In this document: positions 34,700 through 43,031 of the stretch, piece after piece
Position numbering within the stretch: position 1 is the stretch's first letter
Layout of the letters: the number at the start of each line of letters is the position of its first letter
Assembly: GCA_949316235.1 (NCBI GenBank)
Contig: OX438748.1
Location: forward strand, 6,575,001-6,639,000
DNA length: 64,000 nt
From: Oegoconia quadripuncta
Lineage: Eukaryota; Arthropoda; Insecta; Lepidoptera; Autostichidae
Reading direction: 5' to 3'
Program-made: the position numbers and the translations under genes
Notes under the pieces: generated by a model
The model's input: only the letters and a program-made list of their open reading frames with translations
Told to the model about the DNA's origin: nothing
The model's database searches: none

Positions 34700-35155
34700 T
34701 TAAAGTACTTCCTTATAAACAACATTTTTTGCCATGTTTGAAGGTGGTAGCAATAGAACCAAACTTTGAGGTGAACTTACACGGGAGCATGCCACATAGA
34801 ACTGACCGTGAGAGAAACAGTCCTGTCGTAGGTCTACTCCGGCGAATTTGAGAGTTTGCCCCTGCGACTTATTTATTGTCATGGCAAAACAGACCTTTAG
34901 TGGAAACTGAAGCCTTTTGAATTCAAAGGGAAGATCATTTGGTATTAATGGAATACGCGGTACAAACACTGTTTCTCCCTGAGCAGGTCCTGTTAAAATA
35001 GTGGCCTCTACTACGTTCCGGTGCAAAGCCTTGACTTGCAACCTAGTACCGTTACAAAGTTTGGGTGGCTTTAAATTTCTCAATAACATAACAGGTGCAC
35101 CCACACGTAGTAAAAGTCTGTGATATGGCATACCCGGTGGGTTCAAAGTGTTCAA
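34700..35155 (-). pseudogene. Helitron helicase C-terminal fragment
   Basis: Open frame of 151 codons matching the C-terminal third of the PIF1-type helicase of RepHel proteins: GAPVMLLRNL (residues 19-28), NGTRL (35-39), AMTINKSQGQTL (91-102, helicase motif V), HGQFYVACSRV (116-126, motif VI), then a normal-looking end and stop. In the intact protein this half binds and unwinds DNA during rolling-circle transposition. Here there is no Rep nuclease, no Walker A or B and no N-terminal region. The frame begins abruptly at the junction with the repeated modules, so the ATG-like start is not the native one. The surviving frame has no stop or frameshift, which suggests loss was recent. Confidence 0.85.
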
Positions 35156-35630
35156 CTCACCCTTATCTCATTCTCTAACCCCAAGGGGTTAGCTTCAAAA
35201 CAAATGGCATTTTCGTAATCAACGTCCCAAAAAACCTAAATAATGACACCAATATTGACTTTTTTGGTATCAACCCCCACCCCTATCTCAACCCTAGAGG
35301 GTTAACTTAAAATAAATGTCATTTTCATAATCAACATCCCATAAAACCTAAATAACGACACCAATATCGATTTTATGGTTTTAACCCCCATTTCACAACC
35401 CAGGGGGTTGAATTCGAAAAATCTCAAAACACGTATTAGCTTATTTGTTCCTAGGAGTACTCTTGCGAAGTTTCGATTCGAAAATAGTCGAAATGTCCAA
35501 GTTATACTGTTTCTTCATACAAACTTCCCACTCCTGTTTCACCCCCTTAAAGGGTGAATTTTGAAAAATCCTTTCTTAGTGCTCCTCTAGACCTCGTAAG
35601 GAACCTACGTGCCAAATTTGGAAATTCTAT
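35156..35630. repeat. Helitron internal modules A1 and B1
   Basis: Module A (about 250 bp: CTCTAACCCCAAGGGGTTAG, AACCTAAATAACGACACC, CCCCTAGAGGGTT) at 35156-35408, then module B (about 215 bp: AACACGTATTAGCTTATTTG, TTCACCCCCTTAAAGGGTGA) at 35409-35630. B ends at TTTGGAAATTCTATT, where the 12-bp array starts. Repeated at 36.84-37.59 kb. Confidence 0.8.
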
Positions 35631-35636
35631 TCACCC

Positions 35637-36560
35637 CTTTGACTATGACTATGACTTTGACTAAAACTTTAACTATGACTTTGACTATGACTTCGACTAT
35701 GACATTGACTACGACTTTGACTATGACTATGACTTTGACTATGACTTTGACATTGACTATGACTTTGACTATGACTTTGACTATGACTTTGACTATGACT
35801 TTGACTATGACTTTGACTATGACTTTGACTATGACTTTGACTATGACTTTGACTATGACTTTGACTATGACTTTGACTATGACTTTGACTGTGACTTTGA
35901 CTATGACTTTGACTATGACTTTGACTATGACTTTGACTATGACTTTGACTATGACTTTGACTATGACTTTGACTATGACTTTGACTATGACTTTGACTAT
36001 GACTTTGACTATGACTTTGACTATGACTTTGACTATGACTTTGACTATGACTTTGACTATGACTTTGACTATGACTTTGACTATGACTTTGACTATGACT
36101 TTGACTATGACTTTGACTATGACTTTGACTATGACTTTGACTATGACTTTGACTATGACTTTGACTATGACTTTGACTATGACTTTGACTATGACTTTGA
36201 CTATGACTTTTACTATGACTTTGACTATGACTTTGACTATGACTTTGACTATGACTTTGACTATGACTTTGACTATGACTTTGACTATGACTTTGACTAT
36301 GACTTTGACTATGACTTTGACTATGACTTTTACTATGACTTTGACTATGACTTTGACTATGACTTTGACTATGACTTTGACTATGACTTTGACTATGACT
36401 TTGACTATGACTTTGACTATGACTTTGACTATGACTTTGACTATGACTTTGACTATGACTTTGACTATGACTTTGACTATGACTTTGACTATGACTTTGA
36501 CTATGACTATGACTTTGACTATGATTTTGACTATGACTTTGACATGACTTTGACTATGAA
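35637..36560 (+). repeat. 12-bp minisatellite (GACTATGACTTT)n
   Basis: About 77 very uniform units of GACTATGACTTT. Variants cluster at both ends (CTAAAAC, CTTCGAC, CTATGACTAT) and single changes lie inside (GTGAC near 35891; TTTTAC at two places about 120 bp apart). The unit length is a multiple of three and lacks stops in one frame, giving a spurious 312-codon MTLT-repeat ORF (35609-36547). Confidence 0.95.
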
Positions 36561-36561
36561 T

Positions 36562-36822
36562 TTTACTTTTCGACTTTGAGTCTTCGACTTTGAGTCTTCG
36601 ACTTTGAGCCTTCGACTTTGAGCTTTCGTCTTTGAGCCTTCGATTTTAAGCCTTCGACTTTGAGCCTTCGACTTTGAGCTTTCGACTTTGAGTCTTCGAC
36701 TTTGAGCCTTCGACTTTCAGCCTTCGAATTTGAGCCTTCGTCTTTGAGCCTTTGACTTTGAGCCTTCGACTTTGAGTCTTCGACTTTGAGCCTTCGACTT
36801 TGACTCTTCGACTTCGACACCA
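36562..36822 (+). repeat. 14-bp minisatellite (TTCGACTTTGAGYC)n
   Basis: About 18-19 units, more variable than the adjoining 12-bp array (CGTCTTTG, CGATTTTAAG, CGAATTTG variants). It shares GACTTTGA with the 12-bp unit, so one array probably seeded the other. Overlapping minus frames (KSKSQSRRLKVE type) are artefacts of the 14-bp period. Confidence 0.9.
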
Positions 36823-36835
36823 ATTTGAATTTGTG

Positions 36836-37590
36836 ATTTTAACCCCTACCATTATCGCAACCCGTAAGGGGTTAGCTTCAAAATAAATGTCATTTTCGCA
36901 ATCAACGTCCTAAAAAACCTAAATAACGACACCAATATAGACTTTTTTGGTATCATCCCCCACCTCTATCTCACCCCTAGAGGGTTGGCTTAAAATAAAT
37001 GTCATTTTCATAATCAACATCCCAAAAAACCTAAATAACGACACCAATATCGATTTTATGGTTTCAACCCCCATTTCACACCCCAGGGGGCTGTTTTTCG
37101 AAAAATCTCAACTCACCCTTATCGCATTCTCTAACCCCAAGGGGTTAGCTTCAAAATAAATGTCATTTTCGCAATCAACGTCCCAAAAAACCTAAATAAC
37201 GACACCAATATAGACTTTTTTGGTATCATCCCCCACCCCTATCTCACCCCTAGAGGGTTGGCTTAAAATAAATGTCATTTTCAAAATCAACATCCCATAA
37301 AACCTAAATAACGACACCAATATCGATTTTACGGTTTTAACCCCCATTTCACAACCCAGGGGGTTGTTTTTCGAAAAATCTCAAAACACGTATTAGCTTA
37401 TTTGTTCCTAGGAGTACTATTGCGAAGTTTCGAGTCGAAAATAGTCGAAATGTCCAAGTTATACTGTTTCTTCATACAAACTTCCCACCCCTGTTTCACC
37501 CCCTTAAAGGGTGAATTTTGAAAAATCCTTTCTTAGTGCTCCCCTAGACCTCGTAAGGAACCTACGTGCCAAATTTGGAAACTCTAGACC
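36836..37590. repeat. Helitron internal modules A2, A3 and B2
   Basis: Module A twice in tandem (about 36836-37098 and 37106-37370), then module B (37371-37587) ending CGTGCCAAATTTGG. B2 leads into AACTCTAGACCCAGCGG, CCTGTGCGTTGATATG and the (GTCA)n tract, the normal Helitron 5' region. A and B copies differ at only a few bases from A1/B1. Confidence 0.8.
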
Positions 37591-37616
37591 CAGCGGTTTG
37601 GCCTGTGCGTTGATAT

Positions 37617-37646
37617 GTCAGTCAGTCAGTCAGTCAGTCAGTCAGT
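37617..37646 (+). repeat. (GTCA)n tract at Helitron 5' end
   Basis: Seven and a half units of GTCA, 21 bp inside the Helitron 5' terminus. GTCY microsatellites hitch-hiking in lepidopteran non-autonomous elements are known. Confidence 0.9.
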
Positions 37647-38050
37647 TTCTTCCTTTATATATTTAGATTACTGGACTATTAGTAGAATTCTTCCATAAAA
37701 CAATCCAGTTCATTATCTAACATAGTCAAACCTTAACAAGATATAAAACATGACAATAATTACGAGTTACACAATTCACCCTATCCCCTCATCTCATATT
37801 ATATTAAGTTACTAAAATCCGTGCATGCTTTCAGACGCGGTGCCGGCAAAATCCCAAAAGTCGACGAACTCTCACATGTCTGTATTAGATACTTCATTAA
37901 TATTTTGCTACCCCCAATGATTATGGCTTGCGTCGCAGCATACGAAGGGTTAGAATTGGCGATATCGCTTAACAATAACTCTCACTTATTCATATGCCTG
38001 TATTTCTTATTAACATTAGACAATGTTTGCAACCGGTCAAAAATACAAGA

Positions 38051-38581
38051 TATACAGGGCGTCCCACGGCTATGCCACATGGAGGGAAAGTACCTTGAAT
38101 TTTGTAGATGGAACATTTTACTGAAACTGTGTCCACGAGCTACAAACTGAACTTCGACGTATTATTCTAAATATCCACCACAACATGATCAAAAAATCGA
38201 CAGGGAGCGAAATAATCAAAAGAGTGCGACTTTGTATTGAACAGGATGGGACTCATTTTGAGCATTTGATAAATTTGATTAATTTTGTATTAAAAATGTT
38301 AAAATTCATGCTCTTCCTTTTATTTCTGACAATATGTTATTTAGCAAAAAATAATCCTTATGATGAAGCCTTTCGATCGGTATGATAAAGCTACATGGTA
38401 ATTTTTTTTTATAAACAAATGGTTCGATTCCCGGTTCCACCATGTACTTATTTAAAAATCTATGAATGCAGCTTAAATTGTTTTTTAAATTAAAATAATG
38501 TCTTCTTTCCGTAAAATGTTCCATCTACAAAATTCAAGGTACTTTCCCTCCATGTGGCATAGCCGTGGGACGCCCTGTATA
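38051..38581. mobile_element. DNA transposon with perfect 71-bp TIRs
   Basis: 38051-38121 (TATACAGGGCGTCCCACGGC...) and 38511-38581 are exact reverse complements over 71 bp. The ends allow a TA target duplication (TA|TACAGGG...CCCTGTA|TA). The 389-bp interior carries a transposase C-terminal relic but no catalytic domain, so this is a non-autonomous deletion derivative. Zero divergence between the arms suggests recent insertion or gene conversion. Confidence 0.85.
38185..38274 (+). pseudogene. Transposase C-terminal relic inside the TIR element
   Basis: The frame gives MIKKSTGSEIIKRVRLCIEQ then DGTHFEHLI. The RVRxCIExxGxHFEHLI string is the last segment of many insect Tc1/mariner-superfamily (IS630-type) transposases. 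It is followed by unrelated hydrophobic sequence and no DDE residues. Its presence links the 71-bp-TIR element to that superfamily, in agreement with the TA ends. Identification is from the motif only. Confidence 0.45.
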
Positions 38582-38639
38582 GTGGCGATCGCACGTCATC
38601 CCACAGTCTATGCGAGCCAGAGACATCAAATTGAAAATT

Positions 38640-38825
38640 TAGAATACGCCGCTAAACAAGCGATTTAAACGAAACGACTGAACCGATTTTGACATAGAAA
38701 ACCTGCTTTCAAATAAAAAAAACCGCACCCAAATTAGTTCACCTGTTTACGGTGCCACAGACAGACACACACTTAGCAGTCAAACTTATTACACCCCTCT
38801 TTTTCGTTGGGGGTTAATAAATCAC
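38640..38825 (-). repeat. Dispersed repeat ending in ACCCCC(A)ACG
   Basis: ACGACTGAACCGATTTTGAC, GTGCCACAGACAGACACAC and TTTTTCGTTGGGGGTTAA are typical of a common lepidopteran repeat. Related pieces are at 40560-40615, 58500-58690 and 61965-62120. Confidence 0.5.
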
Positions 38826-39689
38826 ATTGAAAAGAAAGAAAAGAAGAAGATTATAACCAAAATTTTGTTACCAGCAACACAGGAAAGTGACATACGAACT
38901 TTTAGGGATCCGTAACAATTTTATTTTTTCAAAGTTCCGTTTTATTAATTGTAAGCAAAGGTTGACATAGTGACTCTTGCATAAATTAGTTCAGTAAAAT
39001 TGTTTTCTGAGTGCAGCCTCTATTTAAGCCTCCACTACTGGACATAACGACTGCTAATTTGCATTGCTTTCCTTGGGAGGATTCGCCCTAATCGCCACGA
39101 TCACAAAATGACCCTTCCCTGTTCTACATTTTTTTTTAATAAATAAATATCAATGGACATACACAGCGCCATCTATTATTCACACTATAATTCATCAAGC
39201 GCCATTAGAATACAGACGCAATACAATTTTATGCACCACTGAGGGGCACCTTTGGCGATTGAGGGTATAATAGCTATAAAATAAAAAAATTGGTCACCTA
39301 TGAAATTTCATAGGTGATCAATTTTTTTGGATTTTTTTAGAGGTGATCAAATTTTTTTAGAGGGTTTGTATTAAAAGCTAAATATCTTCGAAACGACTGA
39401 ATCCATTTCCGTCAAATATGGCTGAGAACGATGGTTGGGCATATAATTTTTTTCGAAATGTCGACAAAATGAGCTGTGTAATAAATAAAACACAGAGAAA
39501 TAGATTTAAAATTATTTATTTATTAATTTGCACTTCACATAAACACGTTACATACGGCGACCATTTTGGAAGAGATCGAGACGCTGACACTCATAATACA
39601 ACCTTTGTTCGTAATGAACACTAAATGCAAAATATAAATCTGTTTCAAATCGGTTTAGCCACTTCGACGCTACTTCGGACACTTAACAC

Positions 39690-39895
39690 CGATCATCTAG
39701 TTCTAAACTAAGCAAAGCCTGTACTATGGATACTAGATAACGGATAAACATACATAAATATTTATATAAACATTCATGACTCGGCAATAATGTTCGTATT
39801 TTTCATCACAGAGACATTTACCCTTCGCTGGGTTCGAACCGGCAACTGTTGGTTTTATTTTTTAAATTATCTACTACACCAATCGGTCGTCACAC
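39690..39895 (-). mobile_element. SINE family S2
   Basis: GATCATCTAGTTCTAAAC, TATGGATACTAGATAACGG, CATTCATGACTCGGCAATA, CTGGGTTCGAACCGGC (box B on minus), CTACACCAATCGGTCG (box A on minus). Confidence 0.75.
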
Positions 39896-40142
39896 CAATC
39901 ACAACGCCACAGACAAACAGACAGAAGTTTTCAAAATGCTTTATCATCCTCGGTATTAAAGAAAGAAGAAAGAACCATTTTTATTTGACACCATTATTGC
40001 TTACCTAAGGTACTTAAATTAGTACATAGTACTAGTTAATTGGATAAGTATTAGTTTTTTTTTTTTGCAATAAATTCACATGATGTGCTGTCGAGGAACT
40101 GAACTGTGTAGGTAGATAACACGCAATATGCTCTCAAATTGG

Positions 40143-40452
40143 AGTGTCGGTGGCTTAGCGGTTACGACGCGGTCTCCCAATTTGGGAGGTCTGGGTTCGA
40201 TTCCCAGACAGGCTATGTACCAATGAGTTTTTAAATTTAAGTTAATTACGTATGTGCATTTATCTGACTGCTCTTAAACGGTGAAGGAAAACATCGTGAG
40301 GAAACCTGCATGCCTGAGAAATAAAAATTCAAAGGTATATGAAGTCCCCAACCCGCATTGGGCCAGCGTGGACTATGGCCCATACTCCCTCATTATACGA
40401 GGGAAGGCCTATATCCCTGCGGTGGGATGTTTACGGGCTGATCTTTATGATG
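40143..40452 (+). mobile_element. SINE family S3, full length
   Basis: tRNA-like head with box A TGGCTTAGCGG (40151-40161) and box B GGTTCGATTCC (40194-40204). Body: AGGAAAACATCGTGAGG, CATGCCTGAGAAATAAAAAT, CCCCAACCCGCATTGGGC, GGTGGGATGTTTACGGGCTG. Copies at 48.63 and 62.24 kb. Head resembles a tRNA, but an extended anticodon region with CTCCCAATTTGGGAG rules out a functional gene. Confidence 0.85.
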
Positions 40453-40627
40453 TTCACAAATTAATTAAGTTGTGGATAACTGTTTATAACTAGTACAAGA
40501 ATACATAGTAATTTTGCAAATAGGATAAGTTGCTGTTATCCCTAATAATTTAAAAAAAAAATAGGCTTCAGCATTATAACACCACTTTTTGCGTCGGGGG
40601 TTAAAACAAATACATCCATCATGTTTA

Positions 40628-40813
40628 GGCTGTCCGCCCACGGCCGACAATCGGTGACCGATTTTTTGTAAGAGAAAAATGGAACGCACTGATTGCAATG
40701 TTTCAACGCCCACGTCCTACAAAAAATCGGTCACAATATCGGTGATAAAAGTATTGAGGAAAAAAATCGGCCCGATTGTCGATCCTACAAAAAGTCGGTC
40801 GTGGGCGGGCACA
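40628..40813. mobile_element. Small TIR element (MITE)
   Basis: GTCCGCCCACGGCCGAC (from 40632) pairs with GTCGGTCGTGGGCGGGC near the right end. A second internal pair, CGGTGACCGATTTTTTGTA and TACAAAAAATCGGTCAC, nests inside. About 186 bp, no coding. Confidence 0.6.
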
Positions 40814-41154
40814 CTTATTTAAAAAACCATGTTTTGAAACAACGTAGTAAACTTGCGAAATAGACATGACAGAAAATCTGAGTGACGCAGGAAAAACGAA
40901 ACCAGACGATTACTTACTTTTTTATCCGTCTGTCTATCTGTCAAGACCCTTTTTCTCGGAAATGGCTAAAGTTACTAAGCTGAAATTAATTTCTAAAGTC
41001 TATCTCCATTCATATACTCCTGTGAAAAAATCAAGCTTCTAACTCGATGCAACATATTTCGAAGTAGACATATATTCCTATAGAATAACCGGCCCACTTG
41101 ATGAGTTTTTAAACTTAAAGGGTTAGGTACTTTGTTAATAAGGGAGGTCTCATA

Positions 41155-41225
41155 TTTGTCATCTTCATCATATCAGCAGCAGGACGTCCACTGCTGAACA
41201 TAGGCCTCCCCCATAGAATTCCAGG
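41155..41225 (-). repeat. Retroelement 3'-end fragment
   Basis: CAGCAGGACGTCCACTGCTG, AACATAGGCCTCCCCCATAG, a string typical of RTE/SINE 3' regions in Lepidoptera; fragmentary. Confidence 0.4.
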
Positions 41226-41282
41226 TGTCATATTATCTCAAACAAAAAATTAGTTACCAATTATTAAGCTTCTTATCAAAAT

Positions 41283-41396
41283 CAAAAATATTTTATTCAA
41301 TGTAGGATACAAAAATATCACTTATTGAAAGTCAACATGTTATTTTTTTTTTTTTAAACTACATCGCTTCACAAGGTGTTATGTTTAGGGAGAAGA
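41283..41396 (-). mobile_element. LINE tail, left arm of inverted pair
   Basis: Minus strand reads ACCTTGTGAAGCGATGTAG, poly-A, TAACATGTTGACTTTCAATA, CCTACATTGAATAAAATATT. The AATAAA plus A/T tail indicates a retroelement 3' end. The same sequence is on the plus strand at 46473-46601, so the intact LINE lies between two outward-pointing tails. Confidence 0.6.
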
Positions 41397-41590
41397 AGCG
41401 ACAAGAAAAAAGAGGGTAGGCATAGGAGTAATACACAAATCTAAGTGCTCTCTAATAATTTATTAATTAAAATTACTTACTGCGTTTATACACATAAATG
41501 TATTAACTCCATTGGTGCTTCAGAACATCAGCACTCGCCTACTTAATCTATCTCTCCTTTATTCATCTCCAAAACACACAAGATCACATC

Positions 41591-42376
41591 ATGGATTTTT
41601 CATCCAAACTCGCCACTAACATGGAAGATATAGTGAATCTGGTGAATACAAGAATGAGTGAATATGAAGACAAGCTGCATAAAGCCACAAACAACTCTAG
41701 TCCTGTTCATTGTGATCTGTCTTCGCTATCTCGTGAGTATCACAGCTTCAAGTCTTTTGTCTGGAAAGTTCTGTCTATGCTAAAGTCTCAAATTGAACTC
41801 CTCACACTTGGAGTTGATGGGCATGAGACATTTCTAAGAAGAAATGCTCTCCTTATACATGGCCTGCCTGAGCAAAAAGATGAAAAGGCTAATGAAGAGG
41901 TGGTCAATGTATTATCCGAGCGAATGAAATTGCCTGATGTTGTCTCCAATGACTTCGAAGTTTGCCACCGTCTTGGGTCCAATACCACAAAACCCAGACC
42001 TATGCTCGTCAGGTTCCGAGACATCCAACTACGACACATGGTCTGGCGAAATAAGTCCATGCTTAAGAATTCGGGCATAACTTTGTCTGAATTCCTGACC
42101 AAAGCTCGGCATCAAGTATTTATGACGGCCCGCAAGCACTTTGGTATTAATCGTTGCTGGTCTTCTGAGGGCAAAGTCTTCGTAATACTGCCTAACAAGA
42201 ATCGTCACAAAATTATTTCCATGGCCGATCTCAAAGTTATTATCGAGCAACATCCTGATCCGCTGAGCGCCGAAGGCAAACCGGCACGCAAGGTATTACC
42301 GGAGCCCGCAGTCAAAAGAGTGGTCACCAGGAGTAATCCTTCTACCAAGGGCCCAAAAGAGCGTCAAGCAAAGTAA
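41591..42376 (+). CDS. LINE ORF1 protein (nucleic-acid-binding)
   Basis: 261-residue protein of the LINE, expected to coat its RNA and act as chaperone in the ribonucleoprotein. Residues about 45-85 are helical with heptad-like leucines, perhaps a trimerising coiled coil. Residues 85-142 (NALLIHGLPE at 85-94, VCHRLG at 124-129, RPMLVRF at 136-142) match the RRM-like core of L1-type ORF1 proteins. Residues 150-205 fit the following C-terminal domain, and 220-261 form a Lys/Arg/Pro-rich tail. No CCHC zinc knuckles are present, unlike many Jockey ORF1 proteins. The ATG at 41591 has A at -3 and G at +4, a good context. No stop or frameshift. The antisense frame at 41788-42102 is a shadow. Confidence 0.85.
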   Translation: MDFSSKLATNMEDIVNLVNTRMSEYEDKLHKATNNSSPVHCDLSSLSREYHSFKSFVWKVLSMLKSQIELLTLGVDGHETFLRRNALLIHGLPEQKDEKANEEVVNVLSERMKLPDVVSNDFEVCHRLGSNTTKPRPMLVRFRDIQLRHMVWRNKSMLKNSGITLSEFLTKARHQVFMTARKHFGINRCWSSEGKVFVILPNKNRHKIISMADLKVIIEQHPDPLSAEGKPARKVLPEPAVKRVVTRSNPSTKGPKERQAK

Positions 42377-42644
42377 TCGCTCACGTTGGACTGCTTTTTT
42401 CTTAATTGGGTACTCGCTACTGCTACTAGTTACTATCTACAGTGTCGTGCAGTCTATTCAGATTTGGTCGGTTTACATTTTGTTTACACCTCACAATACT
42501 TATGTATGTAACTTTAAACTTTTTATTTGGCGTATACCGCTGGCAATAATTTTTTTTTTTTCTGTTTCCTAAGTTATATATTAGTTTGTTATTGCTGCAT
42601 ACCGCCATATCAAAGAGTATAGTAACCTAGGACATTGACAGCTG

Positions 42645-42677
<33 letters not shown>

Positions 42678-43031
42678 GTTCAACTGTGGGAGGCAAAGGG
42701 TCTTAAGCCCACACAGCCTTGTCCGATGTGCCTATAGGTCATAGATGTTTTTTTTTCTTTCCATGTAACTTATTGTTTTCTTATTCTGTGTTTTATTTTT
42801 ATTCTTAGATCTAAACTGAACAACGTTGAGATGTGTAATTATCTTTGTGTAACTCTGTGGTTTAGTACTATTCTGGGTGGGTGCTGATGTTTCAGCGCGC
42901 CGTAATTATACCAATTGTTTTATATTTATATTACACTTATATATATTTTTTTATATACGTATATATATATATATATATTATTTGTATTAATTTAGTAGGA
43001 ATTATATATTTTTTCATAATAGTTATATGTA
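42377..43031 (+). other. Inter-ORF spacer of the LINE
   Basis: 655 bp with no plus-strand frame. It holds a run of 29 T (42646-42674), further T-rich runs and an (AT)n tract at about 42956-42979. Long for a LINE, where ORFs usually abut or overlap. It may hold an internal ribosome entry or promoter function, or a small insertion. Confidence 0.7.

Larger units (their letters stand above)
34446..37667 (-). mobile_element. Helitron, 3.2 kb, with both termini
   Basis: Read on minus. The 5' end is A|TCTAAATATATAAAGGAAG followed by the (TGAC)n tract. The 3' end is CGCGGACGAAGTCGCGGGC..GCTAG|T at 34446, a hairpin then CTAG. It lies exactly between A and T, as rolling-circle Helitrons do. The helicase C-terminus lies just upstream of the 3' end, in the expected orientation. 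The Rep domain and most of the helicase are missing; in their place are duplicated modules and two minisatellites. It is therefore non-autonomous, a deletion derivative of an autonomous element. Confidence 0.8.

Noticed and set aside
35609..36547. 312-codon open frame of repeating MTLT
   Set aside because: By-product of a 12-bp minisatellite whose period is a multiple of three; no complexity or family match.
35637..36822. CRISPR-like array
   Set aside because: Units are contiguous with no unique spacers, and the genome is eukaryotic.
36563..36852. Minus-strand frames with KSKSQSRRLKVE repeats
   Set aside because: The same repeat reads in more than one frame because of the 14-bp period; minisatellite, not protein.
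40143..40215. tRNA gene
   Set aside because: Box A and B are present, but the family-specific CTCCCAATTTGGGAG insertion, missing cloverleaf and copies with an attached SINE body mark it as a SINE head. The same applies to heads at 4.5, 5.0, 21.7, 22.2, 31.6 and 62.3 kb.
41788..42253. Minus-strand ORFs opposite LINE ORF1
   Set aside because: Shadow frames of ORF1 without any motif.
42950..42980. TATA promoter for ORF2
   Set aside because: It is a simple (AT)n tract; no other promoter evidence.
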